The position numbers were made by a program, and so were the translations under genes. A model generated the notes under the pieces. It did not search any database and had not been told where the DNA came from. It worked only from the letters and a program-made list of their open reading frames with translations. A stretch of DNA of 64,000 nt from Halichoerus grypus (taxonomy: Eukaryota; Chordata; Mammalia; Carnivora; Phocidae). Position 1 is the stretch's first letter. Every line of letters starts with the position of its first letter. Positions 27,101 to 41,600 of the stretch are shown here, one piece after another. Where the stretch lies: contig NC_135715.1 of NCBI RefSeq assembly GCF_964656455.1, positions 166,562,437 through 166,626,436 of the forward strand, written 5' to 3'.

Positions 27101-29566
27101 GCTGTTTGATTCCTGCATTCGGTGCTTAGGGTGCTAATGACTCACCCCTCCTCCCTTCTGTGTTTTAACCAGTGATGAATAGATGCAAGGAGCAAATGGG
27201 GTCACAGTTTACCTTATTTATTAAAAGCAGGAGTGTGCAGTAATTCCCCAACACAAAGCTCTCTGATTAAGCAGGATTTGGGAATGTTGCTAGGTATTAA
27301 GATCCCAGTGGATTCTCCTGCTACTGTTCCCTAATCTGGGCATTGCAACCTGTCCTATGGAATTGAGTTCATAAGTCACACCTGAAGTGTCTTGCTCACC
27401 TCAGAAATCATTTGTGAGAAAGAGACAGGTCCTATTGCCTTTCAAGGCAGCATGTCCCTAAGCTATTCTAGTTGATTAGATTAGCTACTCCTTTCCTGGG
27501 AAGAAACAAGTATGTAGGAAGAGAGTAAAAGCTTTAACAGTGAAACCCTGGGGTCCAGTTTTGGCTATATTTCTTTTTAGTTTTGTGCTTTTACTCAAGT
27601 TACTTAATCTCCTCGAACCTTGGACCTCTCAGTTCCAATGTGAGGAGAATATATGGTGCTGTGAAGAAGCCGTGACGATGAAATGAAATAATATGGGCTA
27701 AAGTGCTTTATAAATTGTGAAATGCCAAATAAGTGCAGTGTGTTAAGTGTCTATTTCATGTGTATATGTATATTTATAAAGTGTCTATATATTATTATTA
27801 TTATTTTTTAAAGTTTTATTTATTTGAGAAATAGTGCGAGCAGGGGGAGAGGCAGAGGGAGAGAGAAAGGGAGAGGTAGACTCTCCACTGAGCAGGGAGC
27901 CCAATGCGGGGCTTGATCCCAGGACCCTGGGATCATGACCTGAGCTGAAGGCAGATGCTTAACCGACTGAGCCACCAGGGCGAACCTTAAGTGTCTATAT
28001 ATTATTGTATATATATTATCTATTTCATCTGTACATGTGTATATATCTGTAATATTTGGTATTGTCTTTTTATCAAGACTGTAAGCTCCTTGAGGGCAGG
28101 AACCATGTTAGTCTCACCATTTTGTTTTACTCTAGTGAGGACAGGGGTATGCATGCACTGAGCACTTGATACATGTTTGTTGTAAGTAAAATTAGGTTTT
28201 GGTAGGACTGCCTTACCAGCAGGTTCTCCTTTACTCTGGTATTTGGGAAAATCTTTTAATTTAGCTTCAAGTCTCACTTGTTTTTACCCCTCACCTATCG
28301 ACGGACCATTTGTAATTCCAGCTGATTAGAACAGAAGAAAATTCAGTTTGCATCTCATCTTGTACCTGTGAAATTACTCTGACTTTTAAAAGTTTTTTTT
28401 TTTGTTGGTCTTAATTCAGGGCACAAGCTATAGCCATTGGACAAGCAATGGTTGATGGACGTTGGCTGGATTGTGTCAGTCATCACGACCAGCTTTTCAG
28501 GGACGAATATGCACTGTACAGACCACTGCAGGTAGTTTTGCATGTCACCACTGACGAGAGTATGGCTGGTGTGTTGTGAAGTCTTTCTTCATCGGTGGGA
28601 ATAAAAAGTCGTTGAATTAGCCAGAGATACATTTTCCTAACATGTTTTCCCTGTTGTTTGAAAGTTAAAAATGTTTTTACTTGGTAGGGAGGGGTGATGA
28701 AAAACCTGTTGGAATTGGACACTTTCCAGTTGGTTTGGCTTTTCTTTTTTTTTAAGACTTTATTTGACAGAGAGAGACACAGCGAGAGAGGGAACACAAG
28801 CAAGGGGAGTGGGAGAGGGAGAAGCAGGCTTCCCGAAGAGCGGGGAGCCCGATGCGGGGCTTGATCCTGGGACCCAGGGGTCATGACCTGAGCTGAAGGC
28901 AGACGCTTAACGACTGAGCCACCCAGGTGCCCCATGGTTTGGCTTTTCTTGAGCTGGGCCTCATGGTATTATATATAGTTGCTTGTCATTTACCTTTAGT
29001 GGTTTTTAGTTTCACTATGTCTGTGTTTTCAGGACTAAGAGAGTATATAAATATATAATAAAATGATTGAAAAAATTTAGTATCCCCAATGCAGTAGATT
29101 TTGACACATTAGCAGTATTAAATTGTATAGCAGTGGTAAAACAATGATTATTTATATATATCTTTTTATTTTAATTAGGGAATAGAAATTATTTAAAATA
29201 GAACTTTTTTTTTTAAAGATTATGATTATTTATTTGACAGAGACACAGCGAGAGAGGGACACAAGCAGGGGGAGTGGGAGAGGGAGAAGCAGGCTTCCTG
29301 CTGAGCAGGGAGCCCGATGCGGGGCTCGATCCCAGGACCCTGGGACCGTGACCTGAGCTGAAGGCAGACGCTTAACGACTGAGCCACCCAGGCGCCCCTA
29401 AGATAGAACTTTTTAAAAAGATAAGCTTTCACTTTTGGTCTATGTTAATTTTATATATATATATATATATAATTAGGAATACCTTTGTGAACTAAAATTG
29501 GAAACTCAAAGGTTAGAAAAGACAAACGACCAAAAAGACTGGTGTGGTATTATTTGTTAAAATTTA

Positions 29567-29605
<39 letters not shown>

Positions 29606-32600
29606 GAGAGAGAGAGAATGAGAGAGAGCAAGCACATGAGAGGGGGGAGGGTCAGAGGGAGAAGCAGACTCCCTGCCGAGCAGGGAGCCCGATGCGGGAC
29701 TCGATCCAGGGACTCCAGGATCATGACCTGAGCCGAAGGCAGTCGCTTAACCAACTGAGCCACCCAGGCGCCCTATTTGTTAAAATTTAATAGTTGTTTT
29801 CCAGAATGTGTCCTAGCCTTGGCACAGGGTTAGAATAAATTCTAAGCCAGGTTTACTCTCAGGACTAAAAGGGATGAAATGAAACACTGTAAAATATGTA
29901 TATTATGTTTTCTCATATTAAGCTGCCTAAACCTACTGATTAATGACAATTATAATTATCAGAGTGGAATTATCAGCATTAATGCTGGTTTACAACTTAG
30001 TGTCTATTAATTTGCTTATTTTTATGTAAATTTATTCAGTGTTAGCTTTGTAGAAGTATTGGGCTAGAGTTTATTTGTAGTGTTGCCATTGAAAGTTGGC
30101 ACTGAAAGTGAATCACTTGGATCTTGTCTTGATCTTTCCAGAGTACGGAATTTTCTGAGACCCCTTCTCCAGATAGTGACTCAGTGAACTCTGTGGAAGG
30201 ACACTCTGAGCCATCCTGGTTTAAAGACATAAAGTTCGATGACAGTGACACGGAACAGATAGCTGAAGAAGGTGACGATAATTTGACTAGTGAGTTTAAA
30301 CTTTCTAACATTTTAATTTGTATGACTCATTACTGTGTATGTATGATAAAATGAGTGTCTTGTTTGTTTAGTTGAAACAATCCTACTTTAAGTTTTATGG
30401 CAGCAACTAAACATCTGATAGCAATCCTTGTTCTAGATACAGTATTTTCTTAAGAAACCAACTTGTTAGGCTACTGGCGTTTTCAGATTTTGCCATAGTC
30501 TCTAGTTTGCAGCAGCTTAAAAATAACTCTGAGCTAATAATATCGCAGCAGACAACTTTCTCACCTCTTCACTATGATATCAGACTTTCTCTCTGCAGAA
30601 CCTCCAATATATTTCTCCCTCTTAAAAATTCATCTTATATTTAATGTGTTCCAATTTTATTAAGTCTCCACAGAAGTACATGAAAATACTGTATCCATTT
30701 TGGTATTGCACATTGGGCTTGTCTATTAAAAGAACATTTTTCTCCTTTCCTCCAATACCCTGATGAAACCCATTTTTACTCCCCTCCTCTCCCTATATTT
30801 CTTTCCCCTCCCCGACACTAAAAGATTCTGCCAGTCCTAGCAAGCGCACATCAGTCAGCAGCTTCCAGTCCACAGTGGACAGTGACTCAGCCGCTTCCAT
30901 CAGCCTGAACGTGGAGCTGGACAACGTGAACTTCCATATCAAGAAGCCCTCCAAGTACCCACATGTGCCCCCTCACCCTGCTGACCAAAAAGGTAGGAGG
31001 GAGTCACCATCTGGAATCCGGGCACAGGCTGGAGAGCTGGGCCACACGATCTCACACCGGCCTGTCCTCCTGGCTTCCTCTGTCCTCGTGGCGGAGGGGA
31101 TTCGGTGTGGGTCTTGTTCCCCCCTTTCTCATTTCCCCACACTGCCTCCCCACACTTTTTTTGGTTGGTTCCTTTTATTTCTCGTTTTCTCCCTCAGTAC
31201 CACCACACCCAATTTAAAGCTGGTAGTCTTTAAAAGGAACTACTACTACTGCTCTTCCCTTAGCATAATGTGCAACTTCCAAGGTGGCATTTCTTTGCAT
31301 TTATAACATGGATGTTCTGCTCTATTCATTTCTCTTTCTTTATTTAACATTTTAAAGCGTACTTGCTTATGCTATTAACCAGTAACGTAGTATTTCACTA
31401 AACCTTTTCAGGTGCTTGAACTATAGTAGGGGGAAAACACACAATCCAAAACATCTTTCTACTATGATTTTATATGTTTGCTATGGAAAGATCAGACCGA
31501 AGATACACATTTCTTTCCTGATACTGTTGTATTTTTTCCATGGTTTCTAACCGTGATGAAACTTCTCATGGATGTTTGTCTGCAGGGAAGGGTCGTGTTG
31601 ATCAGACTCTCATGTGTATTCCCAGGCCACGCAGTAATTATATTTTCTGTTGTTAATAAATAAAATACCATTCTTGTGTCCAGTTCAAAAAAAAAAATGC
31701 TTGTGATGTATGTGCCATATTTATAAAAAAGGTTTCTTCTCTGAGTAATACACAGTGAATTTGATAATTTTAGTTGTCTTATTTGAGGGTTTATTCTACT
31801 GACTCAAAAATAATAATGACCATATTCAGAAGACATTGGTATAAAAGGAAAAATAAATTATTGCTAAAGTCCAATATAGCATTATGTAAAAAATGAAATG
31901 CTTTTTAAAAATGGATGTCGAGGTTTACTCTGTTGGCTATAACTAAAAGCCAAATTGAATTTTAGCCCTAAAGAGGCATTATGTAAAATTAAATAAATAA
32001 AAAATACATAAGTAAATAAGTAATTGTGAGATTTCATTATGTTGTAGTAACTAAAAAATCATTATAAAGATGAAACCATTTATTTTGTGATTTCACCTGG
32101 AGTTTGGATTTTTAACATTTAGCTCTCTAAAGTTGAATTGTTTCCTTAGATTGGAAATGCTTGTCTAATTCCTTGCTACTTCCTATTTTGAGTCTAAAAA
32201 TATGGTCAGAAAAGAGAAGCTTTGAACCTAAACATCTGTTCTAAAATAATTGGAAACAAACTCCCATTTCTATAACAAATTTCTGACGGTTGTCAATATT
32301 AACCATTATCCTCAAGATGTGGTAAAAAGGCTTTTAAGAGTTATAGTAATAGGGGGGAAAAAAAGAGAGAGGCAAACCATAAAACAGACTTAATGATAGA
32401 GAACAATCTGAGAGGTGCTGGAGGGGAGGTGGGCAGGGGATGTGCTAAGTGGGGGATGGGTATTAGGGAGGGCATTTGTAATGAGCACTGGGTGTTACAT
32501 GTAAATGACCGATAATCACTAAATTCTACTCCTGACATTAATATTATACTATATATTAATTAATTGGAATTTAAATAAAAAATTGAACCAACAACAAAAA

Positions 32601-35600
32601 GAGTTGTAGTAATAAAAAGGAATATCTTATTAAAAAACAGAAATTTAGAGATGCAGTAAAAGAGTAGACTTGACTAGCATTCAACATGAGTAAGATACAT
32701 ATCTTTATGGGAATCCTCAAAACAAATGGTAAGCATGGTGGAGAACATTTGGGTGAGTGTGAAAGGACATTGGAGTAGACATGACACTTGGGCGAGATGA
32801 ACTATAGTCTGGTCTCCTGGAGCATAGTGCGTGATGCTTTTGTAATAGAAATCATAGATGTGGGTCAGAGGTGGCATCTGTTGTGATGGAGGATATCTGT
32901 CCTTCGGACACGTGTGGGCAGTGCAGCTTCGTTTTGCTGAAAGTAGAGCATGAAATACATTTTTGACATGATGATTTCATGTCTTGGAAGGTTAGAAAAT
33001 TATGAAAGCCGTGAAGAAAGTGACCTGTCGTCATAGTATTCAGAATAGCAAAAGATGGGCTGTGGAGCACAGTTGGGCAATTTGCTTTAGGATGCCTGAC
33101 TTCCTAATGTTGAGAGAGGAATGGAACAGGAAGCTTCAATACTGACATGTGTACAGTACAACCTCAAATTGTATCCCTAAGGAAATTTAAAGGGGAAGCA
33201 TCCGTAGTTGAAAAAATCACCATGACTCGTCTGCAACCTCTCTTCTCTTCCCTCAACCCTTTAAAAAGATTGTCTACAGAAGTTGTGAGAGATACTTCAT
33301 ATGAGGATAAATCTGAAAGGGGGGCCAGCACTTTAAAAAAAAAAAGACAGGCTAGCAGAAGTCCAGCTTGCACTGATGGATGGAGTAAATGCCAAGGACA
33401 TCTCAGAAAAGGTTTTTTAAATTGTGGAACAATGAAAGAAAATTAGGGCAATATTCTGGGGAAGGTGATGTAATATTAATTGAAGCTTCTCCCCGTCTCC
33501 CCCATCAAGGTAATTTTATCAGGAAAGAATATATATGGTTAAAAGGAAAGTGAAGTCCAAGATAATGAAGAGAGGTTAGAGAATGCCTGATTACTTTAAA
33601 TAAGTCTTTTGCCAGGTTCAGGCAAAATATATGCCAGATTATTGAAAGAATTTGGAGCTGTGATCATGGGGCCAGAGTTTGTTATCTTTGGAGAATTATG
33701 GTTCAGATGATTGTAGTGACAGAAGCATTAAAATTTTGTAAAAAACAGGTTCTCAATTTGACATTGGAAGTTGGCAAAATTGTAGAAAAAAATTAAGAGG
33801 ATGTACTGTGGTATTTAGAAAAGGGCTTGGTGGTGACTGGGCACCCGTGTTGGTTAACTAAAATAAATCTTTTCATAACAATCCCATTCCTTCTTTTATG
33901 GTGGTGTGAGATTGTTAGCTCAGGAGACTATGGTAGATACTGTTGTCTTTTATGTTAATAAGACATTTAATGGTCTCAGTAACCTTGTAGACAAAGAGGA
34001 CAGTTTCACACTTGAAATATGTTAAAGAGGGAGTTATAGGCAGTAGTTATATTTACCTTTTAAAAGCACAGGTTCTGGAGTCTCTATGAGTCTCTCTATA
34101 AAAAAAAAACACACACGTAAAAAGATTATTAGTGTGTTTGGCAAATGTGAGAACTTAGTGATGTCACTATTAATATAACATATAGATTTGTACTTTGTGT
34201 AATGGTTGTGCCAAATATTGAAAGAGTAACCTGATAGGAACAGGAAAGGGATGCTCACAGGTTATGTTGTAGGGCATAGGTCATGTGCAACCTAGAGAGT
34301 CTAAAATTTAAGGCCTTTTTAATTCCCTTGATAAATGTTTCTGGCTTTCACAGTTCTCTCCTGTTAGTTTTTAGCATACTAACAAGAATTGTTCATTTTC
34401 TGTTTTTCTTGTGATGTTGAAGTACAATAATGTATTTTTTCCGCATTGTAGTTAAGACTAACACTGATTACCAGAAAGTAAAGATTGTCAGAGTAAACTG
34501 GTAGTGAGGTGAAAGAGTAATACACTCCTCTGCCTCCTGTTTTCCTTCCTTTTAGAATGTTAAGTGGGAATTGGTGGTTTTTATCTTTCCATTGAAGTTA
34601 AGGGTAATATTTATAAAATACTTTCTTAGGAATCATCTTTTATCTTCCAAGGCTGAGGAAATTTGGATTTCTAAAAATGATTTACATATCTGTACTTAAA
34701 AAAAATCTGGTATTTTTTACCTTATGTAAGCAAACCCCTCATTTTCATAAACTTGTAAAACTGGAACATTGCGATCTTGCTTGATTAGTTTTTCACTATT
34801 GGTAAAACTTGGAGAGTTGTACAATTAAAATACATTTTGTTATGTTTTGCAAGCAGGATCTGAACCATTCTTGACAAATCAGTGAGTAGAACCTAGAGAG
34901 GGGAAAATCATAGCTTCCATAAGCTTCTAGATCTTACTTCCCATTTACAGGAAAACCTGTAGGAGCAAGTTAAACAGCACCATACGGAAACAGTCTAATC
35001 GAATCCAGAAAATGGGACATTCCACAGGACATTTGGCCTGGGTTCTTTCAAAATTCAATATCATGACAAAGTAAAAAGGAAGGGGGTTTGCTTTGGACTA
35101 CAATAGAATGAAGGAACTGTAGCGTATGAACCTTATTGGATCCAGGTTTGAGGCAAAAAATTTATTAAAGCATTTTGGGGACAGTTAGATAAATTTGAAG
35201 AATATGCACTAATTTCATCATATTAAGACATTGTCAATTTCCTTTTTTTTTTTTTTGAAGACATTGTCAATTTTCTCAAGTATGTAAATGGTATTGTGGC
35301 TGTAGAGAAGAGTGCCCTTATTCTTATGAAATGTATGATGAAGGATTAGTCGTCAAGTGTCATGATGTGTGTAACTTCAAATGGTTGGGGAAAAATGCAT
35401 ACATATATGTAGAGAGAAATCAGATACGGAACGTTAACAATTGTTAAATCTAGGTGAAGGGGATACAGGATTTTCTGTATGTTTGAAAATCATCATCATC
35501 ATATATATATATATATGTATATACATATATATACTTAATCTTTAGTATGAAAAGTAAAGCTTGTAAAGCCAATATGTTAGTTGAACAGATTGGCATTATT

Positions 35601-38600
35601 CATTTCTGTGTGGGAGGTGTAGGAATAAAGTATAACATCTGTTTTTATTTGTCTACATACTTGATTTATTGTATTTGGCATGGTACACTTTGAATTTCCA
35701 ATGTAAAACTTTTTCTCTGCTTTCTTGTTGAAAGGATGCACATTTTAGCTTATAAACATAGCATCTTCTGAAGCTCATTTGTTATAAGTGAAATCTACTT
35801 GGAAAGAATTTTGTGGAGAACCTTTATTTTAAAAGGCTTAAAATACATTGTATCGTTTGCATAGTAGAAAGAACCTCACTTGAGCTATGCTTGGTCAGGG
35901 ATGCAAAGAAAAGTTCATGCGGAAGTAAAGAATAAGTTTCACTTGTGAGAAAAGTAACATTCTAAAAGTTCTAAAAGAACACAGTGTGTATTCAGTTATG
36001 GCAACTATTTGGCAGTGTTTAGTTAGAATTTTGAAAAACTGAAACCCTAATTTGAAAGCTCATAAAAATCCTGATGATTTAAATCTTTATTCCCTGCCAG
36101 TGTCACTTCTGTATTAATTTGCTTTATAGCATTTAGTCTGAAATTTGGAAAAAAAAAAAAAACACCTTATATATTTTTTCAGGTGGCTTCTCTATAAACT
36201 ATTCTGTATATAGACAGAGTGATTATTTGTGAAGTCATACAGTTATACATGAGAAAAATAGTGTAACTTTTTAGGCTTGTCATACCTAAATTACTAAAGA
36301 TCTCAGTTTTTATAAACTGGTTCAGCTTTGATAAGGGAAAAGCAATCTGTTAAAGATTATCTGATGTTACTGCTTCAAGGTTCTGTTGAGTTTTATTATT
36401 CAAGTCTGTTATAGTTTGGTTTGAAGTGTGTGGAATAAGTATAAAGATGCATTTTCGCCTAAAGCTTTCTTCAATTGGCTGGGCAGTGTTGGGTTTAGTA
36501 TGAGTAATACTTTGTGTGTAGGTGTGTTCTCTGTATAATTATGCTGGCATGTTTCAGTCATAAGTCTCTCCTTTTCTTCCTCCTCTGCTCTCTTCCTGGT
36601 ATGCAGAGTATTTGATTTCTGACAATGGAGGACAACAACTCTCGATAAGTGATGCCTTCATCAAAGGTAATTTTATCAAAAGCTGTACATGGGATGGTCT
36701 TATTTGTAAGGGTGTACTTAGGGCCTAGCACATTGATTGGCACAGAGTAGGTACTGAAAATAAATTTGATTAGTTTAGTACTATAGGAACACAGTTTTTA
36801 TATGTATAGTAGCTCTGAGAATATCGGTAATCAAGAATATAAACTTGGACTTGGCTTGAGAGAAGATATCTGATCTGAAAAGCAATTGTTTAAAAGCTTT
36901 AAATTGAATTTGAATTTTATTCTTTGAAAGGCATAGTTTATGCTTTCCAAATCATGAATATAATGTTAAGTATCGATACACATATCATCAAGGATTCTCA
37001 AACTTCTCAAAAAGCCCCCAGAGAGATCTCATCCATTTGAGGACGCTGCCTGCCCTGTGGAATTGGAAAGAGAAATGGGGAAATAGAGATAAAGAACTAA
37101 CTTTGCTGATTAATTTCTTGGGGACAAAAGGCAGTACAGAAGAAGACAGCCTTCTCTTACACTGTCCCTACTTCGCTTACTGTGGAGTAAAGACGTATGT
37201 AATTAGTTCATAACACTCCACAGCTCAGACCTCAGATAAGTTGTCATAACTTAGCAGTGTTTCTCAATTCATCTCTGAACATCTGGTTCAACTAGGAGTT
37301 TATATAGGCTAGCTGTTTACATAATTAAAGTATACAGTTTTTTGTACCTCATATCATGAACATATGCTTTATTTTGTAGTGCTGGACTGTTCGGTTGAAA
37401 GCTTTTTTTGTTTGGTTTGCTTTAAGAGGGGGAAGGATTAGAGAATTTTTGTAAGCATTTCCCACCTCTTTCCATTTATTCAGTCACATGTTTCAGTAAT
37501 TGTATAGTGAGCATCCTTTTTGCAAAGCTTTTTTTTAAGATTTTATTTATTTGAGAGAGAGAGACAGAGCACACACACAGAGGGAGAAGGACAGAGAAGC
37601 AGACTCCCCGCTGAATAGGGAGCCCTATGTGGGACTCATCCCAGGACCCTGGGATCATGACCTGAGCCGAAGGCCGACACTTAACAGACTGAGCCATCCA
37701 GGCGCCCTTCCTTTCTGCAAACCTTTTAATACAGTCTGTTTTTTGTCTAGATGCATTTTCATTCTTTTTAAAAACTTAGAGATTTTACAAAAATTTACGT
37801 AAATTGTTATTTATCATGTTTTAATATTTTTTTATAGTTCATTTTTGGGTCTGATTTATAAAAGTTTTGCTTAAAAAAAGGACTTTGTTCTAATATTGAG
37901 AAAGAAACACTATAAAGAATTGTCTGAATAGACTGTCTACACTGTCCTGTACTGGTTGAGACGTTTCAGGGCTGAGCTTTCCTCTTTAAAGTTCAGCACC
38001 CACACTGTCACATGTCGTTCTACCAGCATTCAGAGTTCTGTTGAATGCAGTTTTTAGTTTGTGATTTTACAGGGAAGGGCAGCCCCCTTCTTTTCGAATG
38101 TTCCCAATGAAATAAAAGGACTGTAAAAATCTCTTTTGTTTTTCAGAAGCTGTCTTTGTAATTATTGGCTTGAGAGTCCTAGTCATTTTGGCTGTCGTAA
38201 ATATTGATGATCGAACTCACACTTAATTTTTTTGTGTATTTACACATGTCCTTGCCTTTTTTACACCAGCAATTTGAATTGGCTGAGTTTAAAAACTTAA
38301 AAAGATAAATTTGCACTTTATAAATCTATTAAGTACATGGCATAAAACATAACAGTGAAGTACAATTTCTTATTTTACACTTAGAATCCTTATTTAATCG
38401 TCGGGTTGAGGAGAAATCCAAAGAGCTGCCTTTCACACCTTTGGGCTGGCATCACAACAACCTGGAGCTGCTGAGGGAGGAGAATGGAGAGAAACAAGCC
38501 ATGGAGAGGTTGCTGTAAGGCAGTGAGCTTTTTGATGTTAATTTTCCATTTTTATAATTTTCAATGACTTGATGCATTATGCCTAGTTCTTCTTCCTCAT

Positions 38601-41600
38601 AAAGTCAAAAATACTAAGATTACTTAGGAAATAAAGCCTGTTCTGATGAAATTTCTTATAAAACGAGAGTCTTAAATTGTGATTGTCTGTCCCAGTTGTA
38701 ATTTATATGTTAAAATTTAGTTGAATTAAAGGGGTTATCTTAATTGAAGATACAGATTTCATTCATGTGCAAAATCATTAAGGTACAGATGAAATACGAT
38801 TGGCTCAAGAAGATCCTGTCTTTGAGCCATAATTCATATGCTGTTTCTTTGTAGACTGCTTATTGCATCTTCAAAATTATTATCTCTGGCAGTATTAACT
38901 ATGCAAACTTCTTTCTTGTGACATTTTTGTAGTTCAGCTAATCATAACCACATGATGGCACTACTCCAACAGTTGCTCCATAATGAGTCATTGTCACCAT
39001 CTTGGAGGGACATCATTGTATCACTGGTCTGCCAGGTTGTTCAGACAGTTCGACCGGATGTCAAGAATCGGGACGATGACATGGATATCCGTCAGTTTGT
39101 CCATATTAAAAAAGTGAGCTCTGCTAATGCTTTTCTAATGCTCGGAACTGATAGGGTGGGCCTGGTAGTAATTTGTCTCTTAACGGTAATCTAAAAGGGG
39201 TTCTAAGTAGGGAGTGGGAGGTTTTTCTGTCTGCTGTTTGTTAGCAGTGCACTTAGATGTCATAGAAGCCACCCATAGGAAATGAGAGGTGAATGGAAGG
39301 GGGTGACTTGGGCATGGAGTGGGAAACCAAACAAATGTGGTTTCTTCCCTTTTTGCTTCCTTTTTCTTGACACGTCATCTATGAGAATACCTCTTCCCAC
39401 AGATTACTGTCACTGTTTTAAGGAAAAGCAGTGGGTAATTGCCTTTTTTAGATAGTGGAGGCCTATATGTATTTTTTGCCTATGACATTTGATTTAGTAA
39501 TGGTTTTAATTGCCAATTTGGTCAGTCATATGGGTATTTTAGAGTACCAGATAAGAGCGTAGAGAGTGGGAGGTGGGAAAATAGTCATGCTAGATCTCAT
39601 TAATTATTGGTTGAAAGAAAGAATTATATCCTGGAACTTTCTGTTCTGATTTGATTCCATAATAGTTAAAATTAAATATGGAAATAAATAATAGCATCTA
39701 TCTGACTGGATTCTAATAATATATCATTGAGTTTTGTTTTCTTATTTCATTAGATTCCAGGTGGAAAGAAGTTTGATTCTGTGGTTGTCAATGGATTTGT
39801 TTGTACCAAAAATATTGCACATAAAAAGGTAATGTGATCTCTTCAACAGTGAAGTTCAGCAAATTGTGACTGTGTACCAAGCCAACAAGTTGGGGTACCC
39901 TAATCATAGGAGAGAAGGAGAATGGATATCAAGGAGCAATTAGCAATGTCTGCTATAGGGGTGAAATTTTGGAGGTTCGGGTAGGGTCTTCAGAGCTGAT
40001 GATGATTAGGTTTTGGATAATAGGAATTCATGAGACAAAAGAAGGGAGAGGATGGGTCAGGCTTCCAGACCAACAGAATGATAGGGTACTGGTATCATTT
40101 CTTCCTTGACCTGCCACATCTTTGGGAGACAAGGTTTCTCTAATAGACTGGAGTCCTTCCAGAGGCCTAGCATTTTAAAACTTTTAAAACTTTGTTCTCT
40201 CTTCTAGGGCTGAGCTGTAGAACTATCACTGGTGTTCTGTTATCCTTCTCACCTTTGTGATCTTTGCCTTCAGGCTGAGGCCTCTTTCTAGCACTAGCAC
40301 AAAGGAATGGGGTGAAATAACCTGGTGTATTAAGGAATCTCTGAGATCCTAAGGTGCAAGATGAGAAAGGAGATGAGGCTGGAGGAAGCAGGCAAGGGGC
40401 TTTGTATCCCACTAAGGGTCTTGAACTTTATCCTGAAGGCCACTGATTCTCAAAGTGCTTGGTACATCAGGGTCTGCTGTGGACCTTGGTAAATACGTAG
40501 ATTCCTAAGCCCAACCCCTAGAAATTCTCATTCATTATAAGGGAGTGGGAGTGTGGGGCTGCTTTTAAAGTAGGCACTGTGCGTGTTTCCAGTGTCATTG
40601 GTTGGTCCTCACGTTTTGAAAAACCATCAGTCTAGCAGTGCTCTCAAACTTGCTGTGCTTCCACATCACTCTGGGAACTCACTGCAAATAGAGATGCCCT
40701 GACCCCCACCTCTGGAGATAACGGTTTGGTTACATTTGAGAGCTCAGGTAGATTTCTAGCCTGAGCAACCTGATGGGTGAACTACAGTCCTATTTTCACT
40801 CTTTTCTAAGCAGAGATTAATTCATTTTTCTGTAAGGCATGAAGCCTCCCAAAAATTGTTAGTGACCATAGATAAATAAAACTATGTTTGGATTTGATCC
40901 AATGTCATTATATCTACATAGTATCTTATTAAAACCGGCACATTACCCATCAAGGTAGTAATTTACGCCAAATTAAATGATCTCTATAGAATTAAGAGGA
41001 AAGTATGTTGAGTTCATCTCCAGAGTTGAAAATTGTATGTGGGAGTGGTAGAAACATATGCATGAATGACTGTCTTGCTCCATTGACCATATTTATCTTT
41101 AATTTGTAGTTGCTAAAAAAAAAGTCCCTAAATGTAGTTCCCCAACTGACGCGTTCATTATTTTAGGCCATTTGCAAGTTTGGAGTGTATAAGCACAGTC
41201 AGTCTGAAACCTCCACTGCAGGGCCTGGGCTGCTCTGCCTGTGGCTTTAGTTGCATAGTTAGGGTATATTGTTTGAGTCCGCACTTCTGGATACACTTTA
41301 AGGTTTTCCTTTTTGCCTTCTTGTTACCCAGTTTGCTTGCCAATGTATCACTGCTTGGAATCTATTCAGGAGGTGTTTTAATTCTTTTCTCCCTCCTTTC
41401 TCCTTCTTGAATTTTAGAAAGGTTAAATTATGCTTTTAAAGTTACTGATCTCTACAAGTTCATGAGGTATCCTGTCTTTAAGCCCCTTTCTTTAAAGACA
41501 GGATAAAAACTTTTAAGAGTGTAGAGGATTAGGTTAAAATAGAATTAGTGAAACAAAGCCAGTTTTTGAGGAAGTCTGCATGGCTCTGAGCAATTTGTTT

